Source of the DNA: an uncultured Lachnospiraceae bacterium
GTDB taxonomy: Bacteria; Bacillota; Clostridia; Lachnospirales; Lachnospiraceae
Assembly: GCA_910583605.1 (NCBI GenBank)
Contig: CAJTXN010000004.1
Span: forward strand, 124,001 to 188,000
Direction of reading: 5' to 3'
DNA length: 64,000 nucleotides
Numbering within the stretch: position 1 is the stretch's first letter; each line of letters opens with the position of its first letter. Both the position numbers and the translations under genes were made by a program. Below the pieces are notes generated by a model that saw nothing but the letters and a program-made list of their open reading frames with translations, searched no databases and was not told the origin of the DNA. Shown here piece after piece: positions 1-7,787 of the stretch.

Positions 1-1487
1 ATTACTTCACTGCTCTGCCGGTGGTGATCCAGTACCACAATCGCTTTGGATTTATTTAATATCTCAGGACATTCCACATAACTCGGGCGGTTTACATCCA
101 CCACCACAACTGCGGTATTGGCATCCACCAGCTCTACAGCCTGTTCGCTTTTCACAAATATATCATCTTCATACTCATCATTCTCAATGAATTTTTCCAT
201 CATCGGACGTATGGATGTAGTTATCTCATTAATGACGATATGCACCTTTTTATTAATTGCTTTTGAGGCTCTGTAAATACCAATGGCTGAACCAAAGGAA
301 TCAATATCTCCTATCTTATGCCCCATAATGATAACTTTGTCTTTAGTCTCCAGCAATTCTCTCAACGCATGAGCCTTTACTCTGGCCTTTACCCTGGTGT
401 TTTTCTCTACCTGCTTGGATTTACCGCCATAGAAATATATCTTTTCTCCGTCTTTGACCACCGCCTGGTCTCCGCCGCGTCCCAGCGCCAGATCAATGGC
501 AATCCGGGAATATTCACAATTCTGCGGATATTCTTCACCGTTTACACCAAGACCGATACTAATGGTCACGGCCATTTCATTTCCTATATTAACCGCTTTC
601 ACTTCGTCCAGTATGGAAAACTTATTACTCTGCAGCAAAGAAACATATTTTTGTTTAATAATGACAAAATACTTATCTTTTTCCATTTTCTTTACAACAC
701 CGTTGTATGTTGCAAAATACTTATTTATCTTTCTGTCAATCAGAGCAATCAGAAGCGAACGTCTGACATCTTCAACACTTTGCAGGGCATCGTCATAATT
801 ATCCAGATAGATTAAACCGGCTACCATTTTCTGTTCGGAATTTTCTTTCAGCAGACGCTTTATTTCCGTTTCGTCAAACAGATACATGGCTATCAGATAT
901 TCTCCGCCTGCATCGTCATATTTCTCCGCTGTCTCTCCGTCAATCACGGAATGAGTGCCTGAAAAACTCTCATCTACGGATATCCTGCTGAATTCCGCTT
1001 TATAATAATGATTATTATAATGAATTTCTACCTTTTTCTCTCCATCCTGCCCGGTAAAATCCAGAACATCTTCCTGAATGTTATCAAATACTGAAAAAAT
1101 CGGTTTAAATCCCGTATCGGGCATGATTTCCGCCAAGGATTTATTGGTCCATAAAATTCTTCCTGTCTTATCCAATAATCCATAAGGCAGTTCCAAATCT
1201 TTTATAAGCCTTTTCTGTACCTGTGTATAATCAGTGGCAAATTCTACCATTTCCTGAAGATATCTTTTTTTACTGTAACAATATATAATATATGTCAGTA
1301 TAAAGTAGACAATCGTTACGGTACCCAGAATTCCTCCCGGTACAATATCCTTTATACACAGCCATACTTCTGCCGGAAGCAGTATAAGACATAAATATAC
1401 AGGCATACGGAGATACAACGGTGTTTTTCCCTGTATCTGATATTTATTTATATTGGTATGTTTACTTTTATTCTTCTTTTCTTCCAT
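1..1487 (-). CDS. gdpP: GdpP-type c-di-AMP phosphodiesterase, C-terminus cut by window edge
   Basis: About 495 codons lie in the window; the reading frame is still open at position 1. By family knowledge this membrane protein hydrolyses cyclic di-AMP. Read in order, it has two N-terminal membrane segments (about residues 22-70), a PAS-like region, a degenerate GGDEF-like domain, and the start of the DHH phosphoesterase domain. A sequence of the type VIIMGHKIGDIDSFGSAIG marks the first metal site, and VLDHH lies right at the window edge. The start is the ATG at 1487 (MEEKKNKSK). It lies downstream of rpsF-ssb-rpsR, an order common in Lachnospiraceae, but the hairpin after rpsR suggests it is transcribed separately. 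The DHHA1 end is missing only because of the window edge. Confidence 0.9.
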   Translation of the reverse strand, partial: MEEKKNKSKHTNINKYQIQGKTPLYLRMPVYLCLILLPAEVWLCIKDIVPGGILGTVTIVYFILTYIIYCYSKKRYLQEMVEFATDYTQVQKRLIKDLELPYGLLDKTGRILWTNKSLAEIMPDTGFKPIFSVFDNIQEDVLDFTGQDGEKKVEIHYNNHYYKAEFSRISVDESFSGTHSVIDGETAEKYDDAGGEYLIAMYLFDETEIKRLLKENSEQKMVAGLIYLDNYDDALQSVEDVRRSLLIALIDRKINKYFATYNGVVKKMEKDKYFVIIKQKYVSLLQSNKFSILDEVKAVNIGNEMAVTISIGLGVNGEEYPQNCEYSRIAIDLALGRGGDQAVVKDGEKIYFYGGKSKQVEKNTRVKARVKAHALRELLETKDKVIIMGHKIGDIDSFGSAIGIYRASKAINKKVHIVINEITTSIRPMMEKFIENDEYEDDIFVKSEQAVELVDANTAVVVVDVNRPSYVECPEILNKSKAIVVLDHHRQSSEV

Positions 1488-1614
1488 ATTTTCACTTTGC
1501 ACCTATGCATAAAAATCCATATCATTATTTTTCTATGATAACTTAATTGCGATACGTGTTATTATATCATCTTTCATAAAAAATAGCAAATAATGGACTG
1601 CCGGACTATGACAG

Positions 1615-1649
1615 TATAAAAAAGAGCGACATACTCAAATATGTCGCTC
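1615..1649 (-). terminator. Intrinsic terminator after rpsR
   Basis: A perfect 10-bp stem (arms 1624-1633 and 1640-1649, 6-nt loop) is followed on the minus strand by a run of T. It lies a few bases past the rpsR stop and should end the rpsF-ssb-rpsR transcript before gdpP. Confidence 0.85.
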
Positions 1650-1655
1650 CAAAAA

Positions 1656-1928
1656 TTAATCTAATGTATAAGGCATAAGTGCGATATGTCTTGCACGCTT
1701 AATAGCAACCGTAAGCGCTCTCTGATGCTTTGCACAATTGCCAGTAATTCTTCTAGGAAGAATCTTACCTCTTTCAGATACATATCTCTTTAACTTATTT
1801 ACATCCTTGAAATCAATTGTATTATTCTTCTCGCCACAGAATACGCAGACTTTCTTTCTTCTGCGTCCGCCTCTTCTCTTCATTGGAGAATCGCTTCTGT
1901 CGCCTTTTTCAGATTTATTATATGGCAT
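1656..1928 (-). CDS. rpsR: 30S ribosomal protein S18
   Basis: The protein has 90 residues, slightly longer than the family's usual 70-80 because of a basic N-terminal extension (KRRGGRRRKKVC). It binds 16S rRNA with S6 in the small-subunit platform. The core with RRITGNCAKHQRALTVAIKRAR is unmistakable S18. Cysteines in VCVFCGEKN and near NCAKHQ fit the zinc-type (C+) form of S18. It is the last gene of rpsF-ssb-rpsR, 36 bases after ssb, and is followed by an intrinsic terminator. Confidence 0.97.
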   Translation of the reverse strand: MPYNKSEKGDRSDSPMKRRGGRRRKKVCVFCGEKNNTIDFKDVNKLKRYVSERGKILPRRITGNCAKHQRALTVAIKRARHIALMPYTLD

Positions 1929-1964
1929 TGAAATGGCCTCCTTCTATACTTTAATTAAATGATT

Positions 1965-2408
1965 TTAGTTGAATGGTAAACCTTCATCCTCGACGCCATC
2001 CGGTATGTTCATAAATCCATCACCGGCTGCACTGATCGGTTCCAGTCTTGCTGCCTGATAGCTGCCCCCTTCATGACTGCCGGCAGCGGCTTTACTTTCA
2101 GCAAATTCCGTATTTTCTACCACAACATCCGTTGTGTATACTTTTACGCCATCTTTATTTGTATAACTGCCTGTCTGGATTCTTCCTTCCACAACAAGTT
2201 TAGTCCCCTGATGAACATATCTTTCAATAAACTCACCTGTCTTACCAAATGCTACACAACTGATAAAATCTGCTGTTGCCTCTCCATCTCTTTTAAATCT
2301 GCGGTCTACGGCCAGGGTAAATCTTGCGATTGCCATAGCCTGTTCGCCCTGCGAATATCTTACATCCGGGTCTCTGGTCAAACGACCCACAAGAATAACT
2401 TTATTCAT
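1965..2408 (-). CDS. ssb: Single-stranded DNA-binding protein
   Basis: The protein has 147 residues with an N-terminal OB fold (MNKVILVGRLTRDPDVRYS, then FISCVAFGKTGEFIERYVHQG) of the SSB family. It coats single-stranded DNA in replication and repair. The linker is short and the acidic C-terminal tip ends EDEGLPFN, slightly unlike the usual DDDIPF; this tip docks partner enzymes. A GAGG ribosome site precedes the ATG. Its position between rpsF and rpsR is the classic Firmicutes arrangement. Confidence 0.97.
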   Translation of the reverse strand: MNKVILVGRLTRDPDVRYSQGEQAMAIARFTLAVDRRFKRDGEATADFISCVAFGKTGEFIERYVHQGTKLVVEGRIQTGSYTNKDGVKVYTTDVVVENTEFAESKAAAGSHEGGSYQAARLEPISAAGDGFMNIPDGVEDEGLPFN

Positions 2409-2489
2409 ACAACCTCTTTTCCGAATATCCTTTGTATCGAATCGAATATCTCATAAATCAAGCACCTCTGTGCAACCGCACCCGTGCAA

Positions 2490-2780
2490 TTATTCAGCTT
2501 CTTCTTTCACACATAAAAATCTGATAACATTTTCCATAATACGGATTGAGTTTTCAACCTGTGCCGGACACTGTGAATCAGATTCAAACTTGATGAAGTA
2601 ATAGAATGCTTCTCTCATTTTCTGAATTTCGTAAGCAAGTCTCTTCTTACCCCATTCATCAACATTTGTAACTGTTCCACCGAAACGTGAAATATATTCC
2701 TTCACTTTTTCGATTGTAGCAGCTCTTTCTTCATCTTCGAGTTTTGCGCTGACAACTACTGCTAATTCATATTTGTTCAT
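2490..2780 (-). CDS. rpsF: 30S ribosomal protein S6
   Basis: The protein has 96 residues, the normal length for S6, which pairs with S18 on the small subunit. Family features seen are MNKYELAVVVSAKLEDEE, a GGTV..VDEWGKKRLAYEIQK strand-helix segment, and a C-terminal strand near IMENVIRFLCVKEE. It is the first gene of the operon, with an AGGAGG ribosome site 10 bases before the ATG and a hairpin in the leader that could be the S6:S18 autoregulatory element. Confidence 0.97.
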   Translation of the reverse strand: MNKYELAVVVSAKLEDEERAATIEKVKEYISRFGGTVTNVDEWGKKRLAYEIQKMREAFYYFIKFESDSQCPAQVENSIRIMENVIRFLCVKEEAE

Positions 2781-2809
2781 GCGTCTCTTTTACCTCCTTT
2801 TGGTCTCTG

Positions 2810-2830
2810 GTCCCTTATTCTATAAGGAAC
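2810..2830 (-). promoter_or_regulatory. Leader hairpin upstream of rpsF, candidate S6:S18 control element
   Basis: Arms 2810-2818 and 2822-2830 give a 9-bp stem (one G-U pair) with a 3-nt loop in the rpsF 5' leader. In many bacteria an S6:S18 complex binds a leader hairpin to repress this operon. The CCG bulge of the described motif was not clearly seen, so the assignment is tentative. Confidence 0.4.
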
Positions 2831-2859
2831 AAGGATAAATTAATATATCACGAATAATT

Positions 2860-2888
2860 AGTCTAGCATATTTTCCAGTATTATGCAA
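2860..2888 (-). promoter_or_regulatory. Probable SigA promoter for rpsF-ssb-rpsR
   Basis: On the minus strand TTGCAT (2883-2888), 17 bases, then TAGACT (2860-2865) preceded by TGC, an extended -10. The -35 box is weak (3 of 6) and the extended -10 compensates. It is the only good candidate before the rpsF leader. Confidence 0.5.
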
Positions 2889-2895
2889 GGTTTTT

Positions 2896-3732
2896 TTATT
2901 CCAAATTCAGTTTTTTTGACATCACATAATTTGTCACAAAGAAACAAATACCAATTATTACTATTTCTATTACAGCGCAGACTGCAAACATCTGAAGCAG
3001 TGTACTGTCCAAAACCTCCATATATTCTTCAAAAGCTCCTACTTCACTCATTTGAATATGCATATGCCGCAGATTATTACTGAGTTTCGGGAACACTAAC
3101 ATTAATCCGTTTGTTAATATGGCTCCGATTGTAACCAATAAATAATTTAATACAAAATAAAATACAACCGATGCAAAAATCCTGTGTTTTGAAAACATAT
3201 GTCCCAATGCCAGCGCTGCGAAAATTTCCAGCATTCCCAAAAGGAACAGCAGAATTAGTAATACACAGATACCTGCAATATATCCTATCAGTCTTGGATA
3301 TTCGTTTACAGCTTCCAGGAATGTATTAAATCCCTCCAGCATACTGCTCCCATGCTCCATAACATATATAATAAATAAGGATAAAAATGATACTGCTATA
3401 GAGGCCAGCAGCCATACCAGATCCGTCACAAGTTTTGATATTAAATGCTGCCACGATTTTACCGGAAGCGTATGGCTCAGGTAACCTTCATCTTTCAGCA
3501 TATTATTGTAAAATCTGTAAATCATTATTACAAACGCCACAATAAATCCTGCAAATATACAGAACACACAGCCAACTGCAGCCACACCTATAATAATCCG
3601 CCAAATAAAATTATCAAACGGAAGATTCATCCCTATTTTTGAAAAAATCGTTAATGCCAGAGTTGCGCCAAATAACAATACAAAACTTTTGCCTGTAGCT
3701 TTAAATTCATGTTTGATTAGTTTTCCTAACAT
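2896..3732 (-). CDS. ABC-2 type exporter permease
   Basis: The 278-residue protein has about six hydrophobic segments and no cytoplasmic domain, starting MLGKLIKHEFKATGKSF, the usual entry of ABC-2 permeases. It would form the channel for the ATPase encoded just upstream; the two genes overlap by 7 bases. The substrate cannot be told. The GntR/YtrA-like regulator in the same operon is typical of exporters that answer to cell-wall stress or antibiotics. No terminator is visible before the rpsF promoter. Confidence 0.85.
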   Translation of the reverse strand: MLGKLIKHEFKATGKSFVLLFGATLALTIFSKIGMNLPFDNFIWRIIIGVAAVGCVFCIFAGFIVAFVIMIYRFYNNMLKDEGYLSHTLPVKSWQHLISKLVTDLVWLLASIAVSFLSLFIIYVMEHGSSMLEGFNTFLEAVNEYPRLIGYIAGICVLLILLFLLGMLEIFAALALGHMFSKHRIFASVVFYFVLNYLLVTIGAILTNGLMLVFPKLSNNLRHMHIQMSEVGAFEEYMEVLDSTLLQMFAVCAVIEIVIIGICFFVTNYVMSKKLNLE

Positions 3733-4427
3733 CTGAATACCTCCCTAAACAGTGCATCTACGGACTTTCCTTCGACGGCACGTATTTCATCAACATTCTT
3801 ATGAAGTTTTAGCTGTCCTTCCTGAATAAAAATCACTTCATCTAATATCTGTTCCACATCTGATATCAGATGCGTAGAAATAATTACCGAGGCTTCCGGA
3901 TTATAATTACTGATTATTGTATTCAGTATGTAATCCCTGGCTGCCGGGTCCACACCGCCTATGGGTTCATCCAGCAGATATAATTCAGCCTGCCTGCTCA
4001 TTACAAGAATCAACTGTACTTTTTCCTTTGTACCTTTGGACATGGTTTTTAATTTATCTTTGGGATTGATCTTTAAGGCTGCCAGCATATCATAGGCTTT
4101 CATCGCATCAAAATCCTCATAAAAATCTGCCAGAAGATTAATATAATCATTGGGCGACATGGAATTATTCAGATAACTCCGCTCCGGTAAATAGGATACC
4201 GCCTTTTTCGATTCTGTTCCCACTGGAAAATCATTAATTCGTATCTCACCTTTTGTAGGCCGGATCAGACCATTACACATTTTTATTAATGTGGTCTTTC
4301 CGCTTCCGTTCGGTCCCAGCAATCCAATAATCTTTCCTTTTTCCAAAGTCAGATTCAAATCTGACAACGCCGGTTTGGAGCCGTAATTCTTTGTCAGATT
4401 TCTTGTCTCTAATATTATCTCACTCAT
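3726..4427 (-). CDS. ABC transporter ATP-binding protein (YtrB-like)
   Basis: A 233-residue ATPase. Walker A is GPNGSGKTT (near residue 39), the signature region MSKGTKEKVQLILVMSR is the atypical form seen in ABC-2 ATPases, Walker B is LYLLDEPIGGVDP, and the switch His lies in STHLISD. It would power the overlapping permease. It is the middle gene of a three-gene operon (regulator, ATPase, permease), 25 bases after the GntR gene. Confidence 0.92.
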   Translation of the reverse strand: MSEIILETRNLTKNYGSKPALSDLNLTLEKGKIIGLLGPNGSGKTTLIKMCNGLIRPTKGEIRINDFPVGTESKKAVSYLPERSYLNNSMSPNDYINLLADFYEDFDAMKAYDMLAALKINPKDKLKTMSKGTKEKVQLILVMSRQAELYLLDEPIGGVDPAARDYILNTIISNYNPEASVIISTHLISDVEQILDEVIFIQEGQLKLHKNVDEIRAVEGKSVDALFREVFRC

Positions 4428-4452
4428 ATTTCACTCTTCCTTTCCATTTCAG

Positions 4453-4809
4453 CTATTCCTTTTCTTCCATTAACCGGATAATCTCTTCTTTCGTATAGCC
4501 CAGCTTTTTCATGGTTACCAGAAATTCTTCGATATGCTGCATTGCAATCTCCTCCTTTATTCTGTGTATCAGCTCTTTATCCTCCGTTACGGTTCTCCCA
4601 CTGGTTCTCTGAGAATATACCAGACCCATCCGCTCCAGCTCCGCCAGCGCTCTCTGCATTGTATTGGGATTTACCGCTGCTTCCGCTGCTAAATCCCTGA
4701 CCGACAGCAGCCGGTCGCCGGCCTTATAATCACCGGAAATGATCTTTAGCTCAATCTGTTCAAGAAGCTGGGTATAAATAGGTCTGTCACTCTTAAATTC
4801 CCATGCCAT
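4453..4809 (-). CDS. GntR-family (YtrA-type) transcriptional regulator
   Basis: The protein has 118 residues. The N-terminal winged helix (PIYTQLLEQIELKIISGDYKAGDRLLSVRDLAAEAAVNPNTMQRALAELERMGLVYSQRTSGRTV) is typical GntR, and the short helical tail of about 45 residues is typical of the YtrA subfamily rather than FadR or HutC. It most likely represses its own operon through the perfect palindrome over the promoter just upstream. It is the first gene of the regulator-ATPase-permease operon. Confidence 0.93.
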   Translation of the reverse strand: MAWEFKSDRPIYTQLLEQIELKIISGDYKAGDRLLSVRDLAAEAAVNPNTMQRALAELERMGLVYSQRTSGRTVTEDKELIHRIKEEIAMQHIEEFLVTMKKLGYTKEEIIRLMEEKE

Positions 4810-4844
4810 CTTTTCACCTTCTTTACTTCCATTCTTTTCTCTGA

Positions 4845-4905
4845 ATTATTGTTATACTGTATTAGTTACTTAATACAGTATAACAATAATATCGTTCTTT
4901 GTCAA
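4845..4905 (-). promoter_or_regulatory. Promoter and 20-bp palindromic operator of the GntR-ABC operon
   Basis: On the minus strand TTGACA (4900-4905), 17 bases, then TATACT (4877-4882) is a near-consensus SigA promoter. A perfect inverted repeat with 20-bp arms (4845-4864 and 4871-4890, 6-base centre) covers the -10 box and the probable transcription start. This is the expected site for autorepression by the GntR regulator. Confidence 0.85.
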
Positions 4906-4912
4906 TTATTTT

Positions 4913-4958
4913 TAAAAAAAATATGCTCCCTGCCGACAATCGTCTGGCAAGAGCATAT
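4913..4958 (-). terminator. Intrinsic terminator after the DUF951 gene
   Basis: Outer arms 4921-4928 and 4951-4958 pair perfectly, and an inner TGCC-GAC stem extends the hairpin. On the minus strand it is followed by seven T. It lies about 60 bases past the DUF951 stop. Confidence 0.8.
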
Positions 4959-5017
4959 ACTTAAAAATGCAAAACCACAGAATCTGGCATATGCTTTATT
5001 CTGCACCGGTCTCTTTC

Positions 5018-5224
5018 CTATTTATTTTTCTTATGCGAAATGCTTTTTTCCACCGTAGTTCTGGGGAGCATGATCTGATGTCCACAGCCACAGCATTTTA
5101 ATCTGAAATCGGCACCTACCCGCAGAACTTCCCATGTATCGCTGCCGCAGGGATGCTTTTTTTTCAACCTGATCATCTGTCCAATCTCAAAATCCATTCC
5201 TGAATACACCCGGCCTCTGCCCAT
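5018..5224 (-). CDS. DUF951 family protein (YyzM-like)
   Basis: A small protein of at most 68 residues. The block MIRLKKKHPCGSDTWEVLRVG followed by FRLKCCGCGHQIMLPR matches the DUF951 family, whose function is unknown; the conserved Cys residues suggest a small zinc-ribbon-like fold. The true start may be the internal ATG at 5197 (MDFEIGQMIRL), the usual family start. A ribosome-like AAAGGAG lies about 18 bases before the ATG at 5224, too far for an ideal site, so the start is uncertain. Single gene with its own terminator. Confidence 0.85.
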   Translation of the reverse strand: MGRGRVYSGMDFEIGQMIRLKKKHPCGSDTWEVLRVGADFRLKCCGCGHQIMLPRTTVEKSISHKKNK

Positions 5225-5390
5225 TCACAAAAAAACAGACGGCTCCTTTCTTTACAGTTTTTTTCTCTATGAATCAGGCGTTTCAAAAACATAGTTACAG
5301 CTCAGATAATCTCATAACAATGTGTTCGAACTGCCTGATTCATACATGATACAACAAATGAAAGACTCCGTCCAGTTTTCTTTTTTATTT

Positions 5391-7787
5391 TTATTTACTT
5401 ATTTCTTCCGTTCTGTATATAAATTTAACGCTTGCGGTTTTATTATCACCGGATAATGAATATATATGATAATCTTTTGCAGCCTGCAGGGTTCCTTTTA
5501 TTCTTTCAGTCACGGTTTTAACATCACCGTTCATTGCATCCGCAATCCTGTCCACCCCTTCTTCTTTAAATGTGCCGATACCGTCGCTCAGGGTTTTTGA
5601 ACCGGCTGCCAGTTTACCAATGCCTTCCGAAAGCTGAGAAGTTCCTGTTTCAATCTGAGCAGAACCGGCTGCCGCCGTCTGTGTGCCGGCATAGAGTGTA
5701 TCCAGGGAACTGCTTAACAGAACGCCGCCTTCATATAATTGCTGCAGTCCCGGCTGAAGCTGTGTGTTTACCGCCGCAAACAACGTCTGTACTCCTCCTG
5801 ATAATGCTTTTGCTCCCTCTTCCAAAGCTGCCGTACCATTTTTTAAAGCTGCAACGCCGGATTCAAGGGCAGGCATACCGGAATTCAGTTTATTTGCACC
5901 GGCCGCCAGAACTTCCGAACCGTTCTTTGCTGTCTGTACTCCTGCTTTTAACTTAGAAGCACCGTCGGATAACTGTGATATGGCTTCTGCCAGTTCCGTT
6001 GTCCCTTCTTTTAAAGACTCAGTACCGGACTTCAATACCTGAAGATTTTCGTTCAGATTTGCTTCATCCATCTGGGTAATCACCGTCCGTAATGCCGAAT
6101 TTGCTCCCGAAAGCGCCGCATAATTGGTTTTATAGGTTTCCACTGCTTCTGCAGATGCCGTTGTTCCAGTTGCCGGGTCAATTCCTGTTTGTTTAATATA
6201 TGCCAATGCCGATTCTATCTGCTGCATTTTTGCAGTATTATCGGCTATACCGGCATCTATACTCCGTACCATATCAGTCATACCGTCCTGTAACTGCCCC
6301 ATACCGTTATCTACTGCGGCTGCACCGCCTTGTAGTGTCTTTGGATTTCCTCCTGCAGCATCCTGCATTACTGCATTTTTATCCGTTCCACCCAAAGCCT
6401 GCAATACAGATTTTAACCCGTTTTCCAGTCCGGTCTGAACTACATTCCCATTTTCATCCTTCACGTCATTAAAGCCTGCCAGAATCCTGGAAAGTCCGTT
6501 ATCCAGCTCTACGGCTCCATTTGTCAGCAAAGATACACCGCCTATGACGGATTCCTGATTATCTTTATTTCCAATACTGTTCTGCAAATTTGCAACGCCG
6601 GCATTTATATCTGCCGCTCCAGCTGCCAGACGGTCTGCACCTGCAACGGCTCCCTGCTCTCCGGACAGCCCCTCAAGTATCTGATTGGTTCCGTTTAAAG
6701 CTGTATTTAACCCGCTTACAAACTCTTTGGACTTTTCCGCTAACTGTTTTGCCCCTGCATCCAATGAATATATTCCGTCGGTAAGCTGATGAATTCCGGA
6801 GGAATACGTCACAAAACCCGACTGTAATTCAGCCGTTCCGCTTTCCAACTGCACTGCACCGTCTTTTAACTGATCTGTGGCTGATATCAGTTCATCAATT
6901 TTCTGTTCCAGTTCTTCCATTGTATTTGTATCATCAATATCTACTGCATTTAGTAAATCCGCTGTTCCAAATGTCAAAGTCATTATCAGGGAAAAATCTT
7001 TTACATCTGCCGTAACTTCCACATAATTCGGAATCTCCGGTTTTGAATCCTTCAGAACGGAACTTAAATCCAAATCCTCGCTTAATCCTGCAAATCCAAC
7101 GCCTACCACAATGCTTCTGTCTCCGTCATTAATAACTTTTCCATTGCTCACCTCTATATTGGTAAATTTATCATTTGAAAGCAAAAATCCCGACACCATG
7201 GTAAACGGTACATAAAGTTCCACATTGTTTCCATTAAGCTGTACCTCACGTTTTTCCTTTGCTATATAATCAAATCTGATTTTTACTTTTCCGCTCTGCC
7301 CTGCCAGTTCATTCGGCGAAATTTCCTTATCATCCAAATAATAAGATACCTTTACGTCTACCGGCAGAGGTTTATCACTGGTACCCTGATAATATATATC
7401 ACTTCCATTTGCCTCCCATGTAATTTCATGGTTTTCCCCTTCCCTATATCCTGCATCTGATTTTACATTTTCTATTTCTTTTAAATCTGATTTATCGGTG
7501 ATCGTATCACTGCCATCTTTGTTTTTCAGCCAGTCACTGACAATTGTTTTTGTTATGTTTCCGTTTGCATCCGATATAACATATACCGTTTCTTCTTTAT
7601 CCACGCCTTCTGTAGAAAAACCAATATTATCTTCTATGGTCCGGGTAATGGTATTTTCTGCCGCCTCGGTTTCTATATCCGCTTTGACTTCTGTTTCCGC
7701 TCCGGCAAACGAAGCATACATAACACCGGAAACTGCTAAAACTGCTGCCAGTGACAGCGCTGCTATTGTTTTAATATTTTTTTTCAT
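5391..7787 (-). CDS. Secreted YhgE/Pip-like repeat protein, partner of MMPL exporter
   Basis: The 798-residue protein begins with a signal peptide or membrane anchor (residues 5-30). A 250-residue beta-rich region follows, then a long stretch (about 285-770) of repeats of the form L..G...L..G, as in YhgE/Pip proteins and MMPL-associated proteins. Unlike YhgE it has no clear multi-pass C-terminus. It overlaps the upstream MMPL gene by 4 bases (ATGA), so the two are translationally coupled. It probably forms an extended helical partner of the exporter outside the membrane. The actual role is not known. The ribosome site is GGAGAG before the ATG. Confidence 0.75.
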   Translation of the reverse strand: MKKNIKTIAALSLAAVLAVSGVMYASFAGAETEVKADIETEAAENTITRTIEDNIGFSTEGVDKEETVYVISDANGNITKTIVSDWLKNKDGSDTITDKSDLKEIENVKSDAGYREGENHEITWEANGSDIYYQGTSDKPLPVDVKVSYYLDDKEISPNELAGQSGKVKIRFDYIAKEKREVQLNGNNVELYVPFTMVSGFLLSNDKFTNIEVSNGKVINDGDRSIVVGVGFAGLSEDLDLSSVLKDSKPEIPNYVEVTADVKDFSLIMTLTFGTADLLNAVDIDDTNTMEELEQKIDELISATDQLKDGAVQLESGTAELQSGFVTYSSGIHQLTDGIYSLDAGAKQLAEKSKEFVSGLNTALNGTNQILEGLSGEQGAVAGADRLAAGAADINAGVANLQNSIGNKDNQESVIGGVSLLTNGAVELDNGLSRILAGFNDVKDENGNVVQTGLENGLKSVLQALGGTDKNAVMQDAAGGNPKTLQGGAAAVDNGMGQLQDGMTDMVRSIDAGIADNTAKMQQIESALAYIKQTGIDPATGTTASAEAVETYKTNYAALSGANSALRTVITQMDEANLNENLQVLKSGTESLKEGTTELAEAISQLSDGASKLKAGVQTAKNGSEVLAAGANKLNSGMPALESGVAALKNGTAALEEGAKALSGGVQTLFAAVNTQLQPGLQQLYEGGVLLSSSLDTLYAGTQTAAAGSAQIETGTSQLSEGIGKLAAGSKTLSDGIGTFKEEGVDRIADAMNGDVKTVTERIKGTLQAAKDYHIYSLSGDNKTASVKFIYRTEEISK

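Noticed and set aside
318..815. Plus-strand open frames across the gdpP region
   Set aside because: They run opposite to gdpP and show no motif of any family; they are shadows of the real gene.
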